Shown: piece after piece, positions 56,477-64,000 of the stretch
Position numbering within the stretch: position 1 is the stretch's first letter
Layout of the letters: every line of letters begins with the position of its first letter
Assembly: GCF_005280275.1 (NCBI RefSeq)
Contig: NZ_CP040021.1
Location: forward strand, 1,389,001-1,453,000
Source: Salinivibrio kushneri
GTDB taxonomy: Bacteria; Pseudomonadota; Gammaproteobacteria; Enterobacterales; Vibrionaceae
Direction: 5' to 3'
DNA length: 64,000 nt
Position numbers and translations under genes: made by a program
The notes under the pieces: generated by a model
The model's input: the letters and a program-made list of their open reading frames with translations, nothing else
Told to the model about the DNA's origin: nothing
Databases searched by the model: none

Positions 56477-58931
56477 CACGCAACGACGCCGCCGCGGTGC
56501 GTTTTAGCATGCGATAAACAGGCCAAGCCCCTGCGACCATAAGCGCCAACATGGACAGCCCGATGGTGGTGGCATAGCTTATCGGGAAGAAGCTCATGGT
56601 CATGGTCCACCCAAACGATGCTTTCAGGACAACATGGATCAACATACCCGCCAGCACAAGCCCCAACGGGATGGCAATTAGCGCACTGGTGAGGCCAAGC
56701 AGCACCAATTGCCCTCCCCCGAGCGCGATAAGCTCACGCCCTGACAGGCCAAGGTAACGTAGCAAGCTATATTGCCGTTGGCGCGATAGCTCGGTCGCCA
56801 AGGTGGAAAAGAACAACCCACATATCGCGACAATCAACATCAGTGCACACAAGCTTTCCGTCACGGTAAAGGTACGATCAAAGATACGCATTGCATAACG
56901 CATAATATCCGCTTGGTTTTGCACCTGCCCAGTGGTCAGCGAAAAACGGTGATTGATGCGATCAACAAACTGCTCGGTTTGCGTGTCCTGATTGAGGACC
57001 ACCGCCAGCGATGATCGGCCCTGCTTTAGCCATTGTCCCGCATCACTGCGGGTAGACACTACTAGCTGGCCATAGGGGTTGCCATAATCGTAATAGATCC
57101 CAGCAACCTGCCAGTGCTCGCCCATTGGGGCGGGAAGATTGATGCTCTCTCCCACGCCAACGCCAAATTTAGCCGCTAACGCTTCACTGAGTAATACCGT
57201 GCGCGCTTGATGTAATTGCGCCCAGTAATCAGGTTGGGACGCCTTCATCGCTAACGTTTGCTTCTCAGACATACGGTTGCCTACCGACAGCACTTCAAGC
57301 CGCCCTTGGTTTGTCGTCAGCTCACGCCGATACGTGGTCCAAAATTGCGCCACGTCTTTATTCTTTACCAACCATGTTTCCATCTCCGCGAGAGCAGCAT
57401 GGCTCGGCCTAACATAAACGTCCGCTGCCAAGCGTTGTTGCAGCCAAGTCTCAGTGCTCGTGCGAAAGCTACCGACCATGGTTTCCATACCAATATGTGC
57501 CGAAACCGCGAGCATAAACGCCATCGCCGCCACACCACGGTAACTTAAACTTGCCGCCGCATCGGTGAAAAACCATCGCCATCGCGCGCCCGCATACACT
57601 GCTGCACTGGTATGAAACAGCCAGCCACACAAATAAGGCAGCGCTAAAGCGGCACTTAGCATGGTAAAGGCAATCAAGGTAAACCCTTGCCATTGACTCG
57701 TCTCCCAATACGACACGCCCCACGCCGCCACGCCAAGCAACACCGCTAAAATAGCCTGTACGGCATATTCTCGATGTGTACCACGCATCAGGGTCATCCG
57801 TTGCGATAAGCGCCCCGGGGAGGTGTTGACTAAGCGCACCAAAGGCCAAGCGGACGCCATCGCCGCCCCTAAAATAGCAAGCAGTAAACTGTAGAGCCCC
57901 CATTGCCACTGCCAATGCATCACTAAATTAATGTCTGCGCCGTACAAATCAGACAAGGTCGTGGCGACCGCGGGAAGTAATTGGTTGGCAAGTAACATAC
58001 CCAGGACGTTGCCACTGACCACGCCGAGTAGCACCCAAAGCAACAACTCTGTTGACATGACAGCTGAGAGTTGGCGTCCATCAACGCCAAGCTGCCGCAA
58101 GGTTCCGACCAAGGGCTGACGCTGAGTCATGGAAAGGGAGATCGCCTGATAAAAAATAAACAGTCCCACCACAAAAGCCAATAACCCCATCGCGAGCAAA
58201 TTTAAGTGAAAAGCACGGGTGAGTGGGCCAAGTTGGGTTGATTGGGTTTTGGTCAACGTCAAGGCTGAGGGTAACGCTTCGCGAATCGTTTGTCGCTCCG
58301 CTTGAGACAAATCGCCGCATAACACCTCGGTAAACCCAGTACGCGCAGAGAGATGACGCAGTAGCGCCATATCAGCCACCAAGTAAGTGCCCATACTCAG
58401 CGCATCATTATCGATAATACGCAAAGGGCCGATCGGCGGGTAATCCAGCAAATCAATCATTTGCCCCTCTTCCCAGCCTTTATGTTCAGCCATGGCCTCT
58501 CCCACATAGACAGGATATGGCATTGAGATCGCATCCATAGGGGACAATGAAGGGGCTTCATCGGCTCGCTGATTGGCGATAAATGGCAGCATCGCGATTG
58601 TATCCACCCCCATCAGATGGATATCACTAAGTGACGGTGTCACAACATCGAGACGATCAATCGGCACACATTGGGTTAAGCCTTGACGGCGCAAGCCAAT
58701 GTAAAAGGCATGCGGCACGCGTTGTGTTCGCTCGGTATGATGAATGCTAAAAGGGTAAGGGTTGCTAAAAAGCTGTTCACCTTGGCGATAGCTTTGCTGC
58801 GCATGTTGGTTTATCGATAACACGCCAACCAGCAAAGAGACACCCAGGGTTAACCCAAGCCAGACGAGAAAGACTTGAAAGGGATGGCGACGATAATGCC
58901 CCCATAAAGCGCTAGCGACGGGCCCGAACAC
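56466..58931 (-). CDS. ABC transporter permease, FtsX/MacB type, two-unit
   Basis: The 821-residue protein has a first membrane segment near residues 18-38 (VFLVWLGLTLGVSLLVGVL), a large outside domain, three segments at about 235-370, a central group at about 390-480, another outside domain, and three segments near the C-terminus. This is the double FtsX layout of permeases that move lipids or lipoproteins rather than soluble substrates. It starts with GTG at 58931 and overlaps the ATPase by 20 bp. With the ATPase and the AttH-like protein it forms one operon. A KOPS-like octamer and a matS site lie within it. Confidence 0.88.
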   Translation of the reverse strand: MFGPVASALWGHYRRHPFQVFLVWLGLTLGVSLLVGVLSINQHAQQSYRQGEQLFSNPYPFSIHHTERTQRVPHAFYIGLRRQGLTQCVPIDRLDVVTPSLSDIHLMGVDTIAMLPFIANQRADEAPSLSPMDAISMPYPVYVGEAMAEHKGWEEGQMIDLLDYPPIGPLRIIDNDALSMGTYLVADMALLRHLSARTGFTEVLCGDLSQAERQTIREALPSALTLTKTQSTQLGPLTRAFHLNLLAMGLLAFVVGLFIFYQAISLSMTQRQPLVGTLRQLGVDGRQLSAVMSTELLLWVLLGVVSGNVLGMLLANQLLPAVATTLSDLYGADINLVMHWQWQWGLYSLLLAILGAAMASAWPLVRLVNTSPGRLSQRMTLMRGTHREYAVQAILAVLLGVAAWGVSYWETSQWQGFTLIAFTMLSAALALPYLCGWLFHTSAAVYAGARWRWFFTDAAASLSYRGVAAMAFMLAVSAHIGMETMVGSFRTSTETWLQQRLAADVYVRPSHAALAEMETWLVKNKDVAQFWTTYRRELTTNQGRLEVLSVGNRMSEKQTLAMKASQPDYWAQLHQARTVLLSEALAAKFGVGVGESINLPAPMGEHWQVAGIYYDYGNPYGQLVVSTRSDAGQWLKQGRSSLAVVLNQDTQTEQFVDRINHRFSLTTGQVQNQADIMRYAMRIFDRTFTVTESLCALMLIVAICGLFFSTLATELSRQRQYSLLRYLGLSGRELIALGGGQLVLLGLTSALIAIPLGLVLAGMLIHVVLKASFGWTMTMSFFPISYATTIGLSMLALMVAGAWPVYRMLKRTAAASLRDAQ
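56712..56719 (-). other. KOPS-like octamer pointing toward dif
   Basis: CCCTCCCC is the reverse complement of GGGNAGGG and points left, toward dif. Confidence 0.3.
58631..58643. other. matS site, inside the permease gene
   Basis: GTGACGGTGTCAC is an exact match to GTGACRNYGTCAC, the only copy here with G at the R position. Confidence 0.78.
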
Positions 58932-59583
58932 TGAGCACGCCTCCTTGTAGCCCTACACTACCCTGCAAATAGCTAGCCACGGTATCACTGTGTGTCACCA
59001 ACAGCAGTCCGGCTTCCTGCTGACTGGTTAGTGTGATAAGCAAACGCATCACCGCATCCGCATTGCGCTCATCCAAACTCCCCGTTGGCTCATCGGCAAG
59101 TAGCAGTTTAGGCGACATATATAACGCGCGTGCGATGGCGGCGCGCTGCTGCTGACCACCAGACACCTCTTCTGGGTAACGATTGAGCAACGGCATTAAA
59201 TCAAGCTGAGAAACAATTTGTCGCCACAGACAACTGTCTTCTTTCAAGCCTTTTAGTTGGCGACAGAAACGAATGTTATCCGCAATAGAGAGGGTGGGAA
59301 GCAGATTAAATTGCTGGAAGATCAAGCCGATGTTTTGGCGTCGAAACTGCGTGCGTGCCCCCTCGCTCAACCGATGGAGAGGGGTATCGTCAAACCAGAT
59401 CTCACCGCTATCGGGTTTATCCAGCCCCGCAATCACATTTAACAAGGTACTTTTACCCGACCCACTCTCGCCCATCAACGCCAGTTGACTGGTCGACGAC
59501 AGCGACATCGCGGCGCCTTGCAGCACAGGATGGAAGTCGCTCCCATCCTGATAACCTTTACACAGCCCTTTAATTGCTAACAT
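58912..59583 (-). CDS. ABC transporter ATPase, LolD/MacB type
   Basis: The 223-residue protein has Walker A GESGSGKST, signature VSGGQQQRAAIARAL, Walker B LLLADEPTGSLDERNAD and the H-loop VTHSD, all of the LolD/MacB group. I chose the ATG at 59583 (MLAIKGLCKGYQDG); an in-frame GTG 12 bp upstream is possible. It overlaps the permease by 20 bp and is first in the three-gene operon. It should power the FtsX-type permease; the cargo is unknown. Confidence 0.92.
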   Translation of the reverse strand: MLAIKGLCKGYQDGSDFHPVLQGAAMSLSSTSQLALMGESGSGKSTLLNVIAGLDKPDSGEIWFDDTPLHRLSEGARTQFRRQNIGLIFQQFNLLPTLSIADNIRFCRQLKGLKEDSCLWRQIVSQLDLMPLLNRYPEEVSGGQQQRAAIARALYMSPKLLLADEPTGSLDERNADAVMRLLITLTSQQEAGLLLVTHSDTVASYLQGSVGLQGGVLSVRARR

Positions 59584-59733
59584 GCCAATGCACACCCTTA
59601 TAGTGTCTTAAAAACAGCAATAAACGAGAACTAGGTCACACTGTTTGATTAATTTGGCAATGTACCCCAATTAAGAGGCTGAGAAAAGCGTTAAAAACGG
59701 TGGGCAGCTTCCCAATTTCTTTTTCGCCGATCC

Positions 59734-61107
59734 TTAGCCGTCATTAACAAGATTATTGAGCCAAACGCCTGACTTCACCCGAATCAAAGACCCAACCCAT
59801 TTGACCACTTCTTCCACTCCCAAAAGCGCATAAACCCAATAAACCGGCCACTCAAAGACCACCGCGGCGGTCAATACCACAGGAATACCAATTAGCCACT
59901 GTGCAACAAAATCTTGTCCCAGGCAGTAGCGCACATCACCCCCAGCACGCAGTACCCCAACAATCATTGCCATGGGGATGGTTTTCACCACAATCAACGC
60001 ACACATCGCCCAGTAAAAGTAAGCCGTGATCTGTGCCGTCTCGCCCGTTAATGCAGGGAAGAAACTCAACACCCAGGGCTGAATCATCAGCATCACGCAG
60101 GCAATCGCCACACCGGCAATAAAATTAAATATCGCCACCTGCCAGGCTTGGTGATAAGCGGTGTCCGTTTGTTGGGCTCCCAGGTTATTACCGACCAACA
60201 CCGCCGCTGCATTGGCTGTACCAATCAAAAACGACAGTGAGAGTGACTCGACGGGAGTGATAACCGCAATAGCAGCCAGGCCGGCTTCGTTAACATGACC
60301 GATAATCGCGTGGTAAACGAACAGACCGGACGACCACATTAAAAAGTTAAACGCCGTTGGCAACGAAAGCGACAAAAACCGCTTTACTGCCACAAGCGTC
60401 AGCGAGGCTTTCCAATCAGATAACGAGAAGGCAACCAGATGTTGGCGACGATATAGATAAGCGTACAAAGCGACAACTTCGACGATACCACTCAGGACGG
60501 TAGCAACCGCTGCCCCTTTCGAACCCAGTTCAGGCGCGCCCAGATTACCGAAGATAAAAACCCAGTTGAGCACCACGTTGACACTGATCCCGACTCCGCT
60601 AAAAAAGGTGCTAATGCCTGGCTTGTGCATGGCACGAAGCCCGGCAGCCAGCCCTGAGACACTGGCCAAACAAAACAGTGATAAGCCAGCTATTTGTAAG
60701 TAATCTTTCCCCAACGCAATAACAGTAGGATTGTCACTGGCAAACCCCACAATGACATCCGCATAAGCCCAGAAGACAAACGCACTTAACGCCGCCGTGG
60801 CATTGGTTAAAGTCACCGTTAGCGCTGTTTTTTCACGAAAACCTTGTCGATCCCCCGCGCCCCAATATTGCGCCACCAACATAGAGCCGCCGGTCATGGC
60901 ACCAAGGATCAGTAAGGAGGAGACAAACATCGCTTTACCGGCAATACCAATGGCGGCGACATCCGCTTCACTTAATTGTCCCACCATTAAGATATCGACC
61001 AAACTGCGGCTCGAAAACATCATGGTTTGTAGTGCAATCGGTACGGCAATTAACAGCAAACGCTTTAAAAACACAGGATCAAAGAAAGGACGGGAAAGTA
61101 CGCTCAC
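59734..61107 (-). CDS. MATE family multidrug/sodium antiporter
   Basis: The 457-residue membrane protein has twelve hydrophobic segments in two repeated halves, with MATE blocks DILMVGQLSEADVAAIGIA, GGSMLVAQYWGAGD, HKPGISTFF and VGNNLGAQQTD in the second half. MATE proteins export cationic drugs in exchange for sodium or protons. It is on the same strand as the DUF2913 gene upstream, from which a terminator separates it. The substrate cannot be told from sequence. Confidence 0.93.
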   Translation of the reverse strand: MSVLSRPFFDPVFLKRLLLIAVPIALQTMMFSSRSLVDILMVGQLSEADVAAIGIAGKAMFVSSLLILGAMTGGSMLVAQYWGAGDRQGFREKTALTVTLTNATAALSAFVFWAYADVIVGFASDNPTVIALGKDYLQIAGLSLFCLASVSGLAAGLRAMHKPGISTFFSGVGISVNVVLNWVFIFGNLGAPELGSKGAAVATVLSGIVEVVALYAYLYRRQHLVAFSLSDWKASLTLVAVKRFLSLSLPTAFNFLMWSSGLFVYHAIIGHVNEAGLAAIAVITPVESLSLSFLIGTANAAAVLVGNNLGAQQTDTAYHQAWQVAIFNFIAGVAIACVMLMIQPWVLSFFPALTGETAQITAYFYWAMCALIVVKTIPMAMIVGVLRAGGDVRYCLGQDFVAQWLIGIPVVLTAAVVFEWPVYWVYALLGVEEVVKWVGSLIRVKSGVWLNNLVNDG

Positions 61108-61158
61108 AAGAGACTCCAGCTTAGAGGGGACCGATGTAGTTTACGTGCCTTTAAAACA

Positions 61159-61182
61159 GAAAAAAACGCCCGAGAGCGTTTT
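61159..61182 (-). terminator. Rho-independent terminator of the bcr-DUF2913 unit
   Basis: On the minus strand AAAACGC and GCGTTTT pair around a 6-nt loop and run into further T residues, 22 bp after the DUF2913 stop. Confidence 0.85.
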
Positions 61183-61204
61183 CTTATCTGCGAATCAATG
61201 CCGA

Positions 61205-61846
61205 TTAGCGCGGCATCACCATTAAGCCATCGGCTTGATTGTTGGGCCAAATACGGTACTCAGCATGGTATTTGACGATCGATTTATAAGCCGTCACCTT
61301 CGTCGGTGCTATCCATGCCTGATGCGCCCATTGTATTACCTCGGCTTCTGGCCCTCGGACATACACGCTCAGTGGTGAGACCAAGTGCTGATCATCATCA
61401 AAAGCCGATTGCATCGCGTCTGGGCACACGGCCATTGAATGCTGCCCACCTGATATAATTTTCACTTTTCGATCAATCGTATCTTGCGTATGCACGCACC
61501 ATCCCGCGTCAATTGCACAATCAACCCACTGTTGCAATTGCTGTTTATGCACTGGCTTGACGGATTCACCGACGGGAAACCACTCGGCATACACCTGTTG
61601 AATTTGACCAAACTCGGTGTCTAACCCGGCTTGGGTCCCGGCACTGCGGGCGCGCTGGGTCCAGCGTTGTAAGTCCGCTTTGACACTGTGATGAAAACGT
61701 TGCTGCTTCACCGCTTGTGCCACCCAACGGCCCAAAAACGCTTCGCGCGCGTGGGGCGCATTAGCCACTTTTTTGGCGGCGATCGCAGCCCAGAGATCGT
61801 CATAGGCAGCGGCCATCACAGTTTGAATTTCGGTGACATAACTCAT
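61205..61846 (-). CDS. DUF2913 family protein
   Basis: The 213-residue protein begins MSYVTEIQTVMAAAYDDLWAAI and contains FLGRWVAQAVKQQRFHHSVKADLQRW and AYKSIVKYHAEYRIWPNNQADGL. These match my memory of the vibrio family DUF2913, which has no known function. I chose the ATG at 61846 because it overlaps the bcr stop (ATGA); it is therefore translationally coupled to bcr. No membrane segment or signal is seen. Confidence 0.8.
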   Translation of the reverse strand: MSYVTEIQTVMAAAYDDLWAAIAAKKVANAPHAREAFLGRWVAQAVKQQRFHHSVKADLQRWTQRARSAGTQAGLDTEFGQIQQVYAEWFPVGESVKPVHKQQLQQWVDCAIDAGWCVHTQDTIDRKVKIISGGQHSMAVCPDAMQSAFDDDQHLVSPLSVYVRGPEAEVIQWAHQAWIAPTKVTAYKSIVKYHAEYRIWPNNQADGLMVMPR

Positions 61847-63051
61847 GGTTCTTTGCTTGCTAATAGCCAATAGAAAGCGGCAGAGAGTATCGCACAAAGG
61901 GCTATCGCGCCAACCATGCCCCACGGCGTACCATCAGAGGCAACCGCCACACCCGCACCGACCAGCGAGCCGATACCAAACCGCATCGTCCCCGCCAATG
62001 AAGAGGCCGTTCCCGCCATTTGCGGATAGCAAGCCAACAAACACGCCATGCTGTTGCTGCCGATAGTTGAAATCACGCCAACGTACATCATCACTGGAAT
62101 CACGGTGCCCCAAAGCCCAATATCTAACCATTGGAAAGTGGCAATGGCTATCCCAGCCACCAGCTGTAAGCCTAACCCTAGGCGAAGCATCCAATGCGAG
62201 CCCATTTTGCGCACCAAACGGCCATTAATAAAGGTCATCACAATCAGACAGACAATGTTTAACGCAAACAAGTAGCCAAACATCTTCGCGCTGACGCCAT
62301 AATAATCAATGTAAACAAATGAGCCTGCGGTCAAAAAAGAGAACATCCCAGCAAAGGAAAACCCGGAACAAAAGATCATGCCCACAGCAAACGGTGTTTT
62401 CAGCATACGGGCATAGTTACGCAGTGACGCACCAATACGCATCGGCGGCCGATTGTGTTTAGGTAAGGTTTCAGGGATCCGGACAATAATGCAAAGCGTC
62501 ACAAAGCACGCCCATCCGGCCAGCACCCAAAAAATTGCGCGCCAGTCAAACCAGGTCAGCAAATAACCACCAATCATCGGGGCAGCTAAAGGCGCAATCG
62601 TCATGACCAAGGTGATGAACGACATAGTCCGCGCAAACTCCTCGCGCTCAAACATATCACGGACCAAGGCTTGGATAATGACGGCGGCAGCGGCTCCAGC
62701 AAACCCTTGCGTTGCACGTACAACGGTCAGTACGTCTATATCTTGAGCCATCGCACTGACCACGGCACAAATGAAAAACAGTGCCACACCGACCAGCATC
62801 ACCGGTTTGCGGCCATAACTATCAGAGATCGGGCCATGAAAAAGCTGTCCAATCGCAAAGCCGGCCGTGTACGCGACCAAGGTTGATTTCACCGCACTGC
62901 TGGGTGCATTTAAGTCCGCGGCAATCGCTGGCATGGCTGGGAGGTACATATCAATCGCCAACGGCGTCAGCGCCGCAATCGCGCCAAGCACCAAGATCAA
63001 AAGCCAGCTTAATTGCGTCGGGGACGACGTGACAGCCGATGATTGCGACAT
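61843..63051 (-). CDS. bcr: Bcr/CflA family drug efflux transporter
   Basis: The 402-residue MFS protein has twelve membrane segments. The first carries IAALTPLAIDMYLPAMPAIAADL-type Bcr sequence, with the MFS loop motif GPISDSYGRKPVMLVG between segments 2 and 3 and QALVRDMFEREEFA in the middle. Bcr exports bicyclomycin and other compounds by proton antiport. I chose the ATG at 63051 (MSQSSAV), which gives the family length; an in-frame start 54 bp upstream is unlikely. It follows rsuA, as in E. coli, though a terminator lies between, and it overlaps the DUF2913 gene by 4 bp. Confidence 0.92.
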   Translation of the reverse strand: MSQSSAVTSSPTQLSWLLILVLGAIAALTPLAIDMYLPAMPAIAADLNAPSSAVKSTLVAYTAGFAIGQLFHGPISDSYGRKPVMLVGVALFFICAVVSAMAQDIDVLTVVRATQGFAGAAAAVIIQALVRDMFEREEFARTMSFITLVMTIAPLAAPMIGGYLLTWFDWRAIFWVLAGWACFVTLCIIVRIPETLPKHNRPPMRIGASLRNYARMLKTPFAVGMIFCSGFSFAGMFSFLTAGSFVYIDYYGVSAKMFGYLFALNIVCLIVMTFINGRLVRKMGSHWMLRLGLGLQLVAGIAIATFQWLDIGLWGTVIPVMMYVGVISTIGSNSMACLLACYPQMAGTASSLAGTMRFGIGSLVGAGVAVASDGTPWGMVGAIALCAILSAAFYWLLASKEP

Positions 63052-63193
63052 AACTCTCCTTAACGTAAAAGACAGGAAAAAAGGAAATAACGTGAGCGTG
63101 GTCAAAGTGTAACAATTTATTGTGTCGCCGTGGGAAATAATGTCTTTCTTTTTATCACACCATCGTCACACTCCCCCCCCTTAGGCTGAAGGC

Positions 63194-63221
63194 AAAAAAA
63201 AGCACAGCCCATGCTGTGCTT
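63194..63221 (-). terminator. Rho-independent terminator of rsuA
   Basis: AAGCACAGC and GCTGTGCTT form a perfect 9-bp stem with a 4-nt loop, followed on the minus strand by a run of T, about 50 bp after the rsuA stop. Confidence 0.93.
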
Positions 63222-63271
63222 ACCGTTGCTTACCGAGAACCTGCAATGACGAAGCGAGCCAGTCACCTGCG

Positions 63272-63964
63272 TTAACCCAGTAACGCGATCTCTTCGTCTG
63301 TTAATGGACGATATTCACCCGGCTCTAAGTGTTCGTCTAATACCAAGTGACCGATGGATTCTCGATGCAGCGCGTCGACTTTATTGCCCACTGCCGCAAA
63401 CATACGTTTTACTTGATGATACTTGCCCTCTTGAATGGTGAGCAGAGCCTCGTAATCACCCACTTTCTCTAGGGTTGCCGGTAGCGTGGTTTGCTTCTCG
63501 CCTCGTAGCATCACCCCTTCTTTAAACGCAGGAGCAGTCTCAGGACTAATCGGATCAACCAGCCACACACGATAGGTTTTAGAGCACTGATGCTTGGGTG
63601 AGGTAATACGATGTGACCACTGACCGTCATCAGTCAATAGCAACAGCCCGGTTGTATCCGCATCCAAGCGACCCGCTATATGCAGCTTCTCCGCATTGAC
63701 TTCATCCAGTAATACAAACACCGTCGGATTAAACGCATCCTCATGCGAGCACACCACGCCAGCAGGCTTGTGCATCATAAAATAGCGCGGGCCTGATAAC
63801 GTCAGCGGTCGTCCCTCAAACGCCACCTCTTCATGCTCGTTCACTTTGACGGCCCCCGACTTGATCACCTCACCATCAACCGTCACCCGTTCGCTTTTAA
63901 GCACACGCCCTGCTTGCTTGCGTGTCACCCCTAGGGTTTCACATAAAAATTTATCTAATCGCAT
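63272..63964 (-). CDS. rsuA: 16S rRNA pseudouridine(516) synthase RsuA
   Basis: RsuA makes pseudouridine 516 in 16S rRNA. The 230-residue protein has an N-terminal S4 RNA-binding domain (MRLDKFLCETLGVTRKQAGRV). The RsuA-type catalytic domain has the active aspartate in AGRLDADTTGLLLLTDDG, plus YFMMHKPAGVVCS and YHQVKRMFAAVGN. Length matches E. coli RsuA (231 aa). It is upstream of bcr on the same strand, with a terminator between. Its promoter lies in the last bases of the window. Confidence 0.97.
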   Translation of the reverse strand: MRLDKFLCETLGVTRKQAGRVLKSERVTVDGEVIKSGAVKVNEHEEVAFEGRPLTLSGPRYFMMHKPAGVVCSHEDAFNPTVFVLLDEVNAEKLHIAGRLDADTTGLLLLTDDGQWSHRITSPKHQCSKTYRVWLVDPISPETAPAFKEGVMLRGEKQTTLPATLEKVGDYEALLTIQEGKYHQVKRMFAAVGNKVDALHRESIGHLVLDEHLEPGEYRPLTDEEIALLG

Positions 63965-64000
63965 ATTACCGCTTATTGCACCTTTGTTTGCCGCGGATTA

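Noticed and set aside
1-64000. CRISPR arrays, insertion sequences, tRNA or rRNA genes, phage at dif
   Set aside because: I found no regularly spaced repeats, transposase genes, cloverleaf sequences or phage genes.

Overview
This window is the replication-terminus region of a Vibrionaceae-type gammaproteobacterial chromosome. The gene order rlmKL-uup, rmf, fabA-ycbZ-matP, proQ-prc, msrC-letAB, bcr-rsuA is that of enteric and vibrio bacteria. The many small families typical of vibrios (DUF3634, DUF2835, DUF3802, DUF3334, DUF2913) narrow it to Vibrionaceae. GC looks near 50 percent, which fits a genus such as Salinivibrio or Grimontia, but the genus is inferred, not proven. I saw no insertion sequence, prophage, integron, CRISPR array, tRNA or rRNA.

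The main non-coding finding is terminus architecture. A 28-bp sequence at 475-502 has the arms of a XerC/XerD dif site. The gene for the Ter-macrodomain organiser MatP lies 390 bp away. Eight exact matches to the MatP-binding site matS (GTGACRNYGTCAC) are spread over the window at 1254, 1832, 4333, 29070, 30640, 45642, 56008 and 58631; about 0.015 would be expected by chance. One of them lies inside matP, and a one-mismatch copy lies in its upstream region.

Layout. 1-0.5 kb: end of a receiver-domain gene, then dif. 0.5-9 kb: DUF3634, matP, ycbZ, fabA (with FadR-like and FabR-like operators), rmf, uup, a glutaredoxin-like gene, rlmKL. 9-24 kb: zapC, pyrD, the giant NAD-glutamate dehydrogenase, DUF2835, pepN, pncB, a secreted two-repeat protein, prc, proQ. 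24-35 kb: msrC, an ABC exporter, the letA-letB lipid-transport pair, a CvfB-like S1 protein, selO, aroH, yajQ. 35-48 kb: an orphan solute-binding protein, maeA, sanA, a DASS carboxylate transporter, a second KAS III, nagK, tapT, DUF3802, a hybrid kinase with HPt domain, and a CheX-like DUF3334 protein. 48-56 kb: a long-form GAPDH behind a hairpin-rich leader, then the fructose system fruBKA divergent from cra, with three Cra-type operators between them, one inside a 44-bp palindrome. 56-64 kb: an ATPase/permease/AttH-like operon, a MATE exporter, DUF2913, bcr, rsuA.

The genes are mostly housekeeping: chromosome-terminus management and division (dif, matP, zapC), ribosome and translation maintenance (rmf, rlmKL, uup, rsuA, tapT), envelope upkeep (fabA, letAB, prc, sanA), and central carbon and nitrogen metabolism (pyrD, gdhB, maeA, aroH, gap, fru). 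The points most worth following up are the terminus sites, the matS sites associated with matP itself, the fru palindrome, the GAPDH leader hairpins, an 18-bp-arm inverted repeat in an otherwise empty 650-bp gap, and a FruA whose N-terminal IIB domain still carries its cysteine.
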